A DNA stretch of 64,000 nt from positions 39,508-103,507 of the forward strand of contig CBFIII010000008.1 of the NCBI GenBank assembly GCA_965662645.1. The letters are read 5' to 3'. Below, one piece after another: positions 19,824 to 29,030 of this stretch (its first letter is position 1; the number at the start of each line of letters is the position of its first letter). A model generated the notes under the pieces. That model was given only the letters and a program-made list of their open reading frames with translations. It was not told the origin of the DNA and did not search any database. A program made the translations under genes and the position numbers. This DNA comes from UBA5342 sp965662645. GTDB lineage: Bacteria > Bacteroidota > Bacteroidia > Bacteroidales > UBA5342.

Positions 19824-22214
19824 ATGCAAGAAAACATACACCATACAAACACCATTCCAGATTTCGAAGATAACAACAGTATCGACATCAAAAAATGGCT
19901 CGTAAAAATACTTTCAAACTGGTATTATTTTGTGATTTGCGTTACCTTAGCTATTGTTGGAACCTATTACATCAACCGAACCATCACCCCAACTTATCGC
20001 ACAGCTTCCACCGTTTTAATAGAAGAATTAAAGCAACGTTCAATGATTGGTGCTCAATCTGTTATGCAAGATTTTGGAGTGGGAGCCTACCGCAACGTTA
20101 ATAATCAAATCGTACTACTATCGTCTAAAGCTATGGTAGAAAAAACAGTCAATAAATTACCATTAAATATTGACTATTACTATGAAGCAAAATTAAGACG
20201 ATACCCTTATTATAAGAATGCTCCCATAAATGTAGAGTTCATAAAACACGCCTATAATAGTGGTAGTCTTACTTACCAAGTAGAACACATTAATGATACA
20301 AAATATCGCCTGCAGGTTAAAGGAAAAGATATAGAAACCACCTCTTATGAATTTAATTTTGGTGATACCATAGACATCTATGGAACAGAGTTAGTCATTG
20401 AAAAATCGCTCTTTTTTCAGCCAGAGATGAACGATGTTTATTTTTCACCACGCTCTAAAGCTAGTCTTGTCAATGAATTTTCAGGAAGATTAAATATAGA
20501 ATTTGTGATGGATAAAGCATCTATAATTGAGATTTCACTTGTAGGTACAAATCCCCAAAGAGATGTTGACTTCTTAAACCATTTGGTAGTAGAATTTCTA
20601 GATGACAACTTAGAACGCAAAAACCAAGAAGCCATTCGCACCATAGATTTCATCACCGAACAACTCTTAGATGTTGCAGATTCTCTCGCCATAAGTGAAA
20701 ACACTTTACAAAATTACAGAGCTAAAAACAACATCATCAATATATCTTCACAAACCGCCCTATTGATTGAAAAAATCAACTCCTTAGAAAATCAAAAATC
20801 CACATTAAAGATCAGCATTGATTACTATAAATATTTAGAAAAATACTTAACAAAAGGAGACAAGAACTCTCTCATATCACCTTCTTCCCTAGGCATTAAT
20901 GATGATCTCCTAAATACAAGCATAAAACAATATACCACTATTCAATTTGAGAAACAGCTGAGGATGCCTAAGGATCCTATGCAATTAATAATGGACAGCA
21001 AACTAAAAAAAATAAAAGCCTCCATTTTAGAAGCTACTCAGAGTAGTATTGACAAAACAAATCTCACCTTGACTGACATCAATAACCAATTATTAGAAGC
21101 AAAACAAGAAACACAAAAACTCCCAGCAAAAGAAAGACAACTTTTAGGTATTCAACGTCAACTAACAGTTAACGATACTTATTACACTTTTTTACTTCAA
21201 AAAAGATCAGAAGCTCAAATCCAAAGAGCATCAAACTCTCCTGACAACATTCTGATAGATGAAGCTCAGACCCAAGGAGTCATGAATGCAAAAAAAAGTA
21301 AACTAAACTACATTGTTGCCATCATCTTAGGTGGAGGCTTACCTTTAGCTATTCTTATCCTCATTGAATTAATGATCACAACGATCAGAAACAAAGAAGA
21401 TATTGAAAATGTCTCAAAACTTCCAATTTTAGGTAATATTCCACATAAAGAATGGAACAAAAAAATAGGCACCATAGATAATCCAAGATCAACATTTACG
21501 GAAGCATTTAGAGCCCTTAGAACACGATTAGGATTCTTACAAAGTGATAAAGAAGCTTTAACAATCATGGTCACTTCCAGTGTATCGGGCGAAGGCAAGA
21601 CTTATATAGCCATTAATTTAGCTGGTATTTTTGCTATATCTGGAAAAAAGACCATTTTAATAGGCTACGATATGAGAAAGCCTAAAATTGCTGAATACTT
21701 AGATGAAAAACCACGTTTTGGCCTCAGTAATTATCTTTCAAAACAAAAAGAACTAGATGAGGTCATCATTAACTACGATGAGAATATTGATATTATATAT
21801 TCAGGAACAATACCACCCAACCCTGGCGAATTAGCTGCTGATACCGAAATTAATAACAAGATGTTCTCTGAATTAAAGAAACGCTACGATTGCATTATTG
21901 TTGATAGTACCCCTGTTGGTGCTGTAGCAGATGCTTTTCAGATAGGACATTATGTTGATGCCACACTAATGGTTATAAAACATAATTTCACAGAAAAAAC
22001 CATTCTTCAAGAGTGTTTGAATCAACTGCACCAAAACCAAATTAAACACACCTACCTTATAGCCAATGACATTTCTCTAAAAAATAGCACCTACCGTTAT
22101 GGACGCTACATTTACGGAAAACGTCATGCCTACAACTATGGCTACGGATATGGTTATGGTTATGGATACGGTTACGGGAATATCTATGCCAACACAGAAG
22201 ATATAATAGAATAA
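19824..22214 (+). CDS. Wzc-type chain-length regulator and tyrosine kinase
   Basis: 796 residues. A Wzz domain with a first membrane helix (about 32-50) is followed by a long coiled-coil region (about 250-450), a GNVR-like segment (AKERQLLGIQRQLTVNDTYYTFLLQKRSEAQ as split motifs) and a second helix near 492-512. The cytoplasmic BY-kinase domain has Walker A SGEGKT at about 587-592, Walker A' YDMRKPK and Walker B CIIVDSTP. The extreme C-terminus is a tyrosine cluster in which YG is repeated about seven times after RYGRYIYGKRHAYN. In this kinase family such a cluster is autophosphorylated and controls polymer export. The exact YG repeat is unusually regular. Confidence 0.92.
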   Translation: MQENIHHTNTIPDFEDNNSIDIKKWLVKILSNWYYFVICVTLAIVGTYYINRTITPTYRTASTVLIEELKQRSMIGAQSVMQDFGVGAYRNVNNQIVLLSSKAMVEKTVNKLPLNIDYYYEAKLRRYPYYKNAPINVEFIKHAYNSGSLTYQVEHINDTKYRLQVKGKDIETTSYEFNFGDTIDIYGTELVIEKSLFFQPEMNDVYFSPRSKASLVNEFSGRLNIEFVMDKASIIEISLVGTNPQRDVDFLNHLVVEFLDDNLERKNQEAIRTIDFITEQLLDVADSLAISENTLQNYRAKNNIINISSQTALLIEKINSLENQKSTLKISIDYYKYLEKYLTKGDKNSLISPSSLGINDDLLNTSIKQYTTIQFEKQLRMPKDPMQLIMDSKLKKIKASILEATQSSIDKTNLTLTDINNQLLEAKQETQKLPAKERQLLGIQRQLTVNDTYYTFLLQKRSEAQIQRASNSPDNILIDEAQTQGVMNAKKSKLNYIVAIILGGGLPLAILILIELMITTIRNKEDIENVSKLPILGNIPHKEWNKKIGTIDNPRSTFTEAFRALRTRLGFLQSDKEALTIMVTSSVSGEGKTYIAINLAGIFAISGKKTILIGYDMRKPKIAEYLDEKPRFGLSNYLSKQKELDEVIINYDENIDIIYSGTIPPNPGELAADTEINNKMFSELKKRYDCIIVDSTPVGAVADAFQIGHYVDATLMVIKHNFTEKTILQECLNQLHQNQIKHTYLIANDISLKNSTYRYGRYIYGKRHAYNYGYGYGYGYGYGYGNIYANTEDIIE

Positions 22215-22224
22215 ACAAACACTT

Positions 22225-24033
22225 ATGACTACAGAAGGACTTATTGTTCTAGGCATCATCATATTAATGATAATCTCTTTAGCACGTGAAATGTTGAGGC
22301 CTGGATTAATATTATCTACCGCAGTCGTTCTTTTGGTCATTATTGGGACTATTACACCTAAAGAAGCCCTTTCAGGCTTTTCAAACAAAGGCATGATGAC
22401 CGTTGCCATCCTTTTTATTGTAAGCGAAGGAATTCGTCAAACAGGAGGTATTAATTATATGGCTCGCCTTATCTTACCGCGAAAAAAAACACCCGTAAAA
22501 AATGTCATTACTCGCCTTTTTTTTCCCGTTTCATTTCTTTCTGCATTTCTGAACAATACACCTATTGTTATTATCGTAGCACCTATCGTAAAAAAATGGG
22601 CTGAGAAATACAATATGCCAGCTTGCAAATTCTTAATTCCTCTATCATATGCAGCTATTCTTGGAGGCACAACAACCCTCATCGGCACCTCTACCAACTT
22701 AGTGGTTCACGGTCTGATGCTGGAAGAGGGTGTTCCTGGCTTATCAATGTTCGAGATAGGAAAAGTAGGAATAGTCATTGCCTTAGTAGGATTCTTATAT
22801 TTATATGCCTTTGCCAACACCTTACTCCCAGGACAAAAAATCAAACAAAAAGGAGATTACATTAATTTTAGAGAGTTTTATTTTAATGTTTCAATTCCCG
22901 CAAATAGTCCTTTAGTAGGTGAAATAGTAAAACGTCGAAAACACCGTTTATTAAACAACTTCTTGGTCTCTGCAATTCAACGAGGAAAAGAAACCATAAA
23001 GACAAGCAAGAACGATTACACCCTTCAGGCTGGAGATCATCTCACACTAGCTGGAAAAAGTGATGACATTACCGATTTATTACAACTTTCAGCCATTGAT
23101 GTTGACTGCATGAAAAACGCACCTAGCTCATTTAAAGTAAATGACTTACGTCAAATAGAAGTCGTTTTATCACCGCGTTTCCCAGGTCTTGATTCAACCA
23201 TAAAAGAATTTGATTTCTATGCACATTATGGAGCTATAGTGATGGCTGTACACCGCAATGGACAACGCTTAGCAAGTCATGTTAACAGCATAAAACTCAA
23301 AGAAGGAGACAATCTTATTCTGGTAGGAAAAGAAGAGTTTATTGAAAAATGGGGAGAATCTCGTGCGTTTCTTACCACAACTTATGTGGGGGATTTATCT
23401 AAACCTGAAAAGAAACAATATATGTGGTTGTCTGTTGGAATTCTATTTGCTATGGTCATTGGTACCGTAATCAATGAAAAAATAGAAATATTCCGTGAAA
23501 CGAAGATGGATATGTTCTTTTTCGCTTCCATTGCAGCCCTGATCATGTTGTGGTCTAAAATTGTTCCACCAAAAAAATACACCAAATATATAAGTTGGGA
23601 CATTTTAATAACCATTGCTGCTGCTTTTGGTTTAAGTGCTGCATTAACTAATTCTGGAGCAGCTGATGTCATTGCAGGTTCTGTAATAAAACTATTAGCT
23701 GACAATTACGGATTAATAGGCGTACTTGCAGGTGTTTATCTCTTAACCAATTTATTCACCGAGGTGGTTACCAATAATGCTGCTGCGGCACTCATATTCC
23801 CCATCGCATTCTCTGCTGCGGAACAGTTAGGTGTAGATTACAAACCATTCATGATCGCCATTTGTATTGCGGCATCAGCCAGTTTCTCCACACCAATAGG
23901 TTATCAGACGAACCTTATAGTACAAGGCATGGGTAATTATAAATTTCTCGATTACGTTAAAATAGGACTACCACTCAACATCATAGCTTTTGTATTATCC
24001 ATGTTATTGATTCCTATTTTTTGGCCTTTCTAA
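22225..24033 (+). CDS. SLC13-family permease with two TrkA-C domains
   Basis: 602 residues, an integral membrane transporter of the divalent anion:sodium symporter type. Membrane helices occupy about 1-200 and 400-602, with the family motifs LNNTPIVIIVAPIV, GGTTTLIGTSTNLVVHG and, in the second half, TNNAAAALIFPIAFS and STPIGYQTNLIV. Two soluble RCK_C/TrkA-C domains (about 210-300 and 305-390, each ending in LAGKSDDI or LVGKEEF) lie between the halves. Relatives move sulfate, citrate or other dianions; the substrate here cannot be read from sequence. It starts 10 bases after the kinase gene, so it is co-transcribed with the export genes, which hints at anion supply for a charged polymer but may be incidental. 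Confidence 0.88.
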   Translation: MTTEGLIVLGIIILMIISLAREMLRPGLILSTAVVLLVIIGTITPKEALSGFSNKGMMTVAILFIVSEGIRQTGGINYMARLILPRKKTPVKNVITRLFFPVSFLSAFLNNTPIVIIVAPIVKKWAEKYNMPACKFLIPLSYAAILGGTTTLIGTSTNLVVHGLMLEEGVPGLSMFEIGKVGIVIALVGFLYLYAFANTLLPGQKIKQKGDYINFREFYFNVSIPANSPLVGEIVKRRKHRLLNNFLVSAIQRGKETIKTSKNDYTLQAGDHLTLAGKSDDITDLLQLSAIDVDCMKNAPSSFKVNDLRQIEVVLSPRFPGLDSTIKEFDFYAHYGAIVMAVHRNGQRLASHVNSIKLKEGDNLILVGKEEFIEKWGESRAFLTTTYVGDLSKPEKKQYMWLSVGILFAMVIGTVINEKIEIFRETKMDMFFFASIAALIMLWSKIVPPKKYTKYISWDILITIAAAFGLSAALTNSGAADVIAGSVIKLLADNYGLIGVLAGVYLLTNLFTEVVTNNAAAALIFPIAFSAAEQLGVDYKPFMIAICIAASASFSTPIGYQTNLIVQGMGNYKFLDYVKIGLPLNIIAFVLSMLLIPIFWPF

Positions 24034-24086
24034 AATCTGGAGAAGAATGTCTCTAAAGACATAAAGCCATTTCAGATAACCAAAAC

Positions 24087-25727
24087 TTAGAATCCTATAT
24101 TAGCTCCAAATTGGATATTAAATTGTTCCCCAGCTAACTCCGAAGGTAAATAGTCATCAACATCCCCCCCCGTGGCACTACTCTGCCCTAAAGAAAAGGT
24201 GAAAAACATATTATAAGCTAACTGATATTGGGTTTTAAAATTCCAAGCACTGTAACGATAACAAACAGAACTCATAAAAGGATAAGAGGTAAGCTCACTA
24301 TCACTTCTATCATAACCATATTCTGTTCCTTTATGAATCAGAGTATAATCCAGTTTAAACTGCAAATTTTTAAGGGGTTTAAAATTTACATAAGTATAAA
24401 ACTCTTTAGCATTATCGCGTAAATAATGACCTAAGTTATAGTCATTACTAGCGAAAGTAGTCGTAATAATATCATGCTGATAAGTGATAGGAAGCGTTTT
24501 TGTAAACTCAACACCTACAGCAGTATTAGGTATTAAATTAGAAATTCTCAATCCCGTTTTATAACTGTAGAAGTTGTGTTCATCTTTATGTTTCCAACGT
24601 TCAATTTTCAATTCATCCACCATCAAGGTATAATAGAAAAAACAATGTTTAATACCCTTAAAACTAACATCAAAAAACATTTGAGAATTTTGTCCTACAT
24701 TTTTCCCAACACCATCCGTTGAGTTATAAGTATGATCAACTGATTTGTAAAACATGACAGGATTAAGATAGGGTAATTTCGCATTATCAGCACTATAGAT
24801 CACAGAATTACCAAAAGACACATTCAAGGTTTTGAAAGGATACAAAGTAAACATATTGGCAGCAACAAACTTACCGTGCATCACATCACGTCTTATACCA
24901 TTAGGTTGAACGTACGACTCGGAAGAATCAATAACATTAGAAACTAACCAGCCATGTACATAGTTGAATTCAAACCAACTCAAAGGCTTCACCGTTAATC
25001 GCAAATACGTATAAGCTGGCGCTCTTTCGGATAAGATATTAGAACCATGCTGATTAGTTCCCCAAGTAAAATTATCTTTAACCAAACCCAACTTAAACCA
25101 ATCATTAGCATAACTGATACCTCCTCTCATCTCGCTATAATCAAGAGCTTTGTATTCTCCTCCTGTCCCATTGATTAAATAAGCGGGATCATCTAAACGT
25201 ATTTTCTCTGCATAATCCTGTAGATTAGCATACATACTCAAATTATTAACGGCTAAATTAAACGCCACACCATAACTGCGATGATAATAAGTGCCATTCT
25301 TATTATTAATAAATTGCGTATTAAGAATAGGAGTACCCGAAAAATAAACGTTATCAGTATGACTATAAACACCCAAAGGTGCAAGAGATAACGAAGCAAG
25401 ATTCCCTTTGCTTAAATCGATACGATTCATCAAAGGCACAGAATCTTCTTCCTGATACCACAAGACGTTATCAGAATAAAATAACCATTCCTGACGCATC
25501 CGCCTATTCATCTTATAATAAGACGCCCCAGCCTCTATTAACCATTGATCTACCTGTTCTAAAGTATAGGGTTTTATAACCTGATTGGTCACTATATAAT
25601 GTTCTTCAGCCAATTCCTCAATAAATACATAAAGTGTTTCATTACGAAGAGAAATAGGAATATCCTGAGCAAAAGATAATGCACAACTAGAAACAACTAA
25701 TAATAGAATAAAAGAAAGACGTAACAT
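24087..25727 (-). CDS. Wzi-like capsule-assembly outer membrane barrel
   Basis: 546 residues with a signal peptide (ends SFAQ, about residue 21), a short periplasmic part and many alternating amphipathic strands that fit an outer membrane beta-barrel (MYANLQDYAE, LGLVKDNFTWG, FNYVHGWLVSN, FKLDYTLIHKGTEYGYDR). The layout matches Bacteroidota proteins annotated as capsule assembly Wzi family, which anchor surface polysaccharide. The start lies four bases after the ispE stop, so it is in an operon with ispE. It is convergent with the export operon, fitting a role in the same surface polymer. A tract of eight G residues on the coding strand (24164-24171) lies about 26 codons before the end and could permit slippage. 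Confidence 0.7.
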   Translation of the reverse strand: MLRLSFILLLVVSSCALSFAQDIPISLRNETLYVFIEELAEEHYIVTNQVIKPYTLEQVDQWLIEAGASYYKMNRRMRQEWLFYSDNVLWYQEEDSVPLMNRIDLSKGNLASLSLAPLGVYSHTDNVYFSGTPILNTQFINNKNGTYYHRSYGVAFNLAVNNLSMYANLQDYAEKIRLDDPAYLINGTGGEYKALDYSEMRGGISYANDWFKLGLVKDNFTWGTNQHGSNILSERAPAYTYLRLTVKPLSWFEFNYVHGWLVSNVIDSSESYVQPNGIRRDVMHGKFVAANMFTLYPFKTLNVSFGNSVIYSADNAKLPYLNPVMFYKSVDHTYNSTDGVGKNVGQNSQMFFDVSFKGIKHCFFYYTLMVDELKIERWKHKDEHNFYSYKTGLRISNLIPNTAVGVEFTKTLPITYQHDIITTTFASNDYNLGHYLRDNAKEFYTYVNFKPLKNLQFKLDYTLIHKGTEYGYDRSDSELTSYPFMSSVCYRYSAWNFKTQYQLAYNMFFTFSLGQSSATGGDVDDYLPSELAGEQFNIQFGANIGF

Positions 25728-25731
25728 AAGC

Positions 25732-26541
25732 TTACAAGGCTATGTGAAAAATAAAGTGAGAAGCAAATATACTACTCTGTTCGGGTTTTTCTTTAAAAAG
25801 TCCATAAATAGATGAACCACTACCACTCATGGAAGCATATACAGCTCCTGCATCATAAAGCTGTTTTTTAACCATTTCCAATGCTGGATACTGTTTAAAA
25901 ACAGAAGCTTCAAAATCGTTTTTCAAACTATCACGCCACATATCCACAGGTTTTTCAAGCACTACAGATAAACTTTCAACAGGTATTAAGGGCACAACGT
26001 AGCGATAAGCTTCTAGAGTAGATACATGAATATCGGGTTTCACAACTAGCAAATGCCATCCTGATAAATTCAGATCAAAAGGAGTCAACACATCTCCTAT
26101 CCCCCCAGCAATTGCAGGTTTATTTTTTATAAAAAAAGCACAATCGGCTCCTAATTGACTAGCATAATTTACAAGCTGACTTTCTGAAAGTTGTAAGTCA
26201 AACATCTCATTAAGCATCTTAAGCGTAAAAGCAGCATCGGCACTTCCGCCACCTAATCCTGCACCAAAAGGTATATTTTTATGCAAATGAATCTTAACAG
26301 AAGGTAAATGATGATCCGTTGCTAACAAACGGTAAGCTTTGACGACTATATTATTTTCTAACGCACAATCTAATTTCAATCCGGATGACGTAAACTCAAA
26401 AGCACCACTCGTGGGTAAAATCTCTAAAGCATCCTGTAAAAACAGAGGACAAAACAATGACTCAATATTATGATAGCCATCAGATCGTTTACTTAATACA
26501 TTTAATCCTAAATTTATTTTTGCATTGGGAAATGTAATCAT
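25732..26541 (-). CDS. ispE: 4-diphosphocytidyl-2-C-methyl-D-erythritol kinase
   Basis: 269 residues of the GHMP kinase superfamily. The start MITFPNAKINLGLNVLSKRSDGYHNIES is typical in its parts (KINLGL, DGYH), the phosphate-binding loop GAGLGGGSADAA lies near 94-105, and the C-terminal SGSGSSIYGLF glycine loop is intact. The enzyme phosphorylates CDP-methylerythritol in the non-mevalonate isoprenoid pathway. It is followed almost without gap by the Wzi-like gene and preceded, 130 bases upstream on the same strand, by the LysE-type exporter. Confidence 0.96.
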   Translation of the reverse strand: MITFPNAKINLGLNVLSKRSDGYHNIESLFCPLFLQDALEILPTSGAFEFTSSGLKLDCALENNIVVKAYRLLATDHHLPSVKIHLHKNIPFGAGLGGGSADAAFTLKMLNEMFDLQLSESQLVNYASQLGADCAFFIKNKPAIAGGIGDVLTPFDLNLSGWHLLVVKPDIHVSTLEAYRYVVPLIPVESLSVVLEKPVDMWRDSLKNDFEASVFKQYPALEMVKKQLYDAGAVYASMSGSGSSIYGLFKEKPEQSSIFASHFIFHIAL

Positions 26542-26670
26542 AACAAGGGGTTAAAAGATAATGAACAACTCCGCCGTAAGCAGACAGGGTTTCAAGTGGA
26601 AAAACATGGTATTATTTTCAGAAAGCAATGGAAAAGGAAACCCATAATAAGGGATTAACAATAAGCGATA

Positions 26671-27309
26671 TTATAAAAAAGCATAAATAATAATACTCAG
26701 AGCCAATACGCCAATAGATATTCCAGAAATTTTATTTATCCACCACAGATGACGAATATTAATAAAACGTCGAAACAAGCCTACAAGAAGCGTTAACGTT
26801 AACCACCAAATAATAGCCCCCATAAAGATACCTGCGAGAACAGCATACATCGAATGACTCTCCTGCTCCACAGAAAAAACATCAAAACTGGTAAAAATAA
26901 TGATAAAGGTAAATACAGCTAAAGGATTAGAAACTGTTAACAAAAAAGTAGTAACAACATCTTGCCAATAATTAGCATTACTTTTTCGAGGTTGACGTAT
27001 TTGCTTTATCGGGTTTTGCAAGAAAGTATGTATCCCAAAAGATAATAATACAGCACCACCAATAATTTGCATCCAAATTTTATTTGACTCAATAAAATCG
27101 ATCACTAAAGTAAAACCAAAACCAGCAACAAGCGCATATAATAAATCTGATAATGCAGCCCCTAGTCCGGAAAAGAAACCAGCCCACTGCCCCCGTGTAA
27201 GTGTGCGTTGCACAATCATTACACCTATAGGACCCAGAGGGATAGACACCGCAATTCCAACAAGGATACCGCGCAACATAAATTCAATATCTCCGAATAA
27301 TACATCCAT
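26671..27309 (-). CDS. LysE-family amino acid exporter
   Basis: 212 residues with about six hydrophobic helices. The N-terminal block GILVGIAVSIPLGPIGVMIVQRTL carries the LysE/RhtB signature (the PxGP core), and GFFSGLGAALSDLLYAL follows in the next helix. Family members export amino acids such as lysine or threonine; the substrate is not predictable here. A TACTTTTG promoter element lies only four bases upstream of the ATG, so the mRNA probably has little or no leader. It is divergent from rimO. Confidence 0.85.
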   Translation of the reverse strand: MDVLFGDIEFMLRGILVGIAVSIPLGPIGVMIVQRTLTRGQWAGFFSGLGAALSDLLYALVAGFGFTLVIDFIESNKIWMQIIGGAVLLSFGIHTFLQNPIKQIRQPRKSNANYWQDVVTTFLLTVSNPLAVFTFIIIFTSFDVFSVEQESHSMYAVLAGIFMGAIIWWLTLTLLVGLFRRFINIRHLWWINKISGISIGVLALSIIIYAFL

Positions 27310-27313
27310 AGCA

Positions 27314-27321
27314 CAAAAGTA
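27314..27321 (-). promoter_or_regulatory. -7 element abutting the exporter start
   Basis: TACTTTTG on the minus strand fits TAnnTTTG and ends four bases before the ATG at 27309. Initiation a few bases downstream would give a leaderless or near-leaderless transcript. Confidence 0.45.
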
Positions 27322-27436
27322 GCTTTTAAAAATTGATTATGTAGAAAGATCGTGTTTGAAAATTAACCATTTTATTCTTTTTTTTATCCACCATTCTTTT
27401 CCATTTTAGGTCATTAGAGTATAAGGCATTTTCATG

Positions 27437-27444
27437 TATCTTTG
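27437..27444 (+). promoter_or_regulatory. -7 element before rimO
   Basis: TATCTTTG fits TAnnTTTG and lies 20 bases before the rimO ATG. The -33 side is weak. Confidence 0.55.
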
Positions 27445-27464
27445 CAAACCAAATTACAAAACAC

Positions 27465-28757
27465 ATGTCTGAACAAAAAAACGTAGATATCATCACCATG
27501 GGATGTTCCAAAAATCTGGTAGATTCCGAAATATTATTGCATCATTTTAAAGCAAATAATTACACCATCCACCACGACCCTAGCGAACTATCAGGCGATA
27601 TCGCTATTGTTAACACCTGTGGATTTATAGGTGATGCTAAAGAAGAATCTGTTGATATGATTCTTCAATTAGTTGAGGCAAAAAAGAATGGAGAATTAAA
27701 AAAATTATACGTCATGGGCTGTCTTTCGCAACGATACCGAGATGACCTTTTAATAGAAATCCCTGAAATTGATGGTATCTATGGTAAATTTGACTGGCGC
27801 AATGTGGTCAAGGATATTGACAGTCATAATATCATAGCCAAAGACCAACGCATCATAACAACCCCCTCACATTACGCTTATATTAAAATCTCAGAAGGAT
27901 GCAACCGCGCCTGTGCCTATTGTGCCATTCCTATTATAACAGGAAAACACATTTCGCGCCCTATGGAGGACATCGTGAATGAAGTAAAAGATCTTGTAGC
28001 TCAAGGAGTAAAAGAATTTCAAATTATAGCACAAGACCTCTCATATTATGGCATAGACCTTTATAAAGAAAACAAATTAGCCCAACTGATAGAATCACTT
28101 GCAGATATAAAAGGCGTAGAATGGATACGATTACATTATGCTTATCCTACAAAATTCCCTTACGACATTTTACCTGTAATGCGTAAAAACGATAATGTAT
28201 GTAACTATCTAGACATTGCATTACAGCACATTAGCACTCCTATACTCAGCGCTATGAAACGCGGTATAAACAAAGAAGAAACCATAGAACTCATCAATCA
28301 CATCCGACAAGAAGTACCAGGCATTTTCCTACGTACCACCATGATGGTGGGTTATCCTAATGAGACAGAGGCGAACTTTGAAGAGCTTTGTGATTTCGTG
28401 CGCGAGATGCGTTTTGAACGATTAGGTGTATTTTCTTATTCTGAAGAAGAAGGGACTTATGCAGCCAATCAATTTGAAGATAACATCAGCAACGAAGATA
28501 AGGAATACCGCACCGCCACCTTAATGATGGCACAAGAAAATGTAGCATTAGAAGTCGCTCAAAGTTTAATTGGCAGCACGCAGAAAGTAATCATCGACCG
28601 CAAAGAAGATGAATATTACGTAGCACGTAGCCAATACGATTCACCCGAAGTAGATCCTGAAGTGTTAATTTATTCTGAAAAAGAATTAAACATCGGAGAA
28701 TTTTATGATGTCATGATTTCAGACAGCGATGATTTTAATTTGGTAGCAGAACTATAA
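27465..28757 (+). CDS. rimO: ribosomal protein S12 methylthiotransferase
   Basis: 430 residues, normal for the family. The N-terminal UPF0004 domain has the three cluster cysteines (MGCSKNLVDSE, NTCGFI, MGCLSQRY). The radical SAM domain has C-NRA-C-AY-C at about 147-154 (SEGCNRACAYCAIP) and MVGYPNETE, and a TRAM domain closes the protein. The enzyme adds a methylthio group to an aspartate of ribosomal protein S12 using S-adenosylmethionine and two Fe-S clusters. The SEGCNRACAYC form and the length favour RimO over MiaB. It stands alone, divergent from the LysE-type gene. Confidence 0.95.
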   Translation: MSEQKNVDIITMGCSKNLVDSEILLHHFKANNYTIHHDPSELSGDIAIVNTCGFIGDAKEESVDMILQLVEAKKNGELKKLYVMGCLSQRYRDDLLIEIPEIDGIYGKFDWRNVVKDIDSHNIIAKDQRIITTPSHYAYIKISEGCNRACAYCAIPIITGKHISRPMEDIVNEVKDLVAQGVKEFQIIAQDLSYYGIDLYKENKLAQLIESLADIKGVEWIRLHYAYPTKFPYDILPVMRKNDNVCNYLDIALQHISTPILSAMKRGINKEETIELINHIRQEVPGIFLRTTMMVGYPNETEANFEELCDFVREMRFERLGVFSYSEEEGTYAANQFEDNISNEDKEYRTATLMMAQENVALEVAQSLIGSTQKVIIDRKEDEYYVARSQYDSPEVDPEVLIYSEKELNIGEFYDVMISDSDDFNLVAEL

Positions 28758-28999
28758 TAGAAAAACAGTTAACAGACTCACCTACTTCAATCAACTAAAG
28801 TTGCAAGTTTAGCTTTCGCTAAAAAAAAGAAAATTCAGAATACTTGGTCAACATTGTATGACATAAGCATTCATCTCTTTTTTTACACAAAAAAGCAAAA
28901 TTTCAACTGCACCTATATATTTTGGACAAAAAAACGCTAAAAAATCACCACTTTTATCAATTCTAAAACAACAAAGCTTTAAAAGACAAAAATATTAAT

Positions 29000-29007
29000 T
29001 AGATTTG
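29000..29007 (+). promoter_or_regulatory. -7 element before gldE
   Basis: TAGATTTG fits TAnnTTTG and is 23 bases before the TTG start at 29031. It supports that start, since no in-frame ATG exists between it and an upstream stop. Confidence 0.5.
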
Positions 29008-29030
29008 CCCCATAATTAATTTATATCATC

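Noticed and set aside
24047..24062. ATGTCT-CTAA-AGACAT hairpin between the SLC13 permease and Wzi-like gene as a terminator
   Set aside because: The stem is only six pairs and lacks a T run on either strand.
28806..28823. TTTAGC-TTTC-GCTAAA hairpin after rimO as a terminator
   Set aside because: It is followed by A residues, not T, on the rimO strand. A similar palindrome at 58723-58735 suggests a small repeat rather than a terminator.
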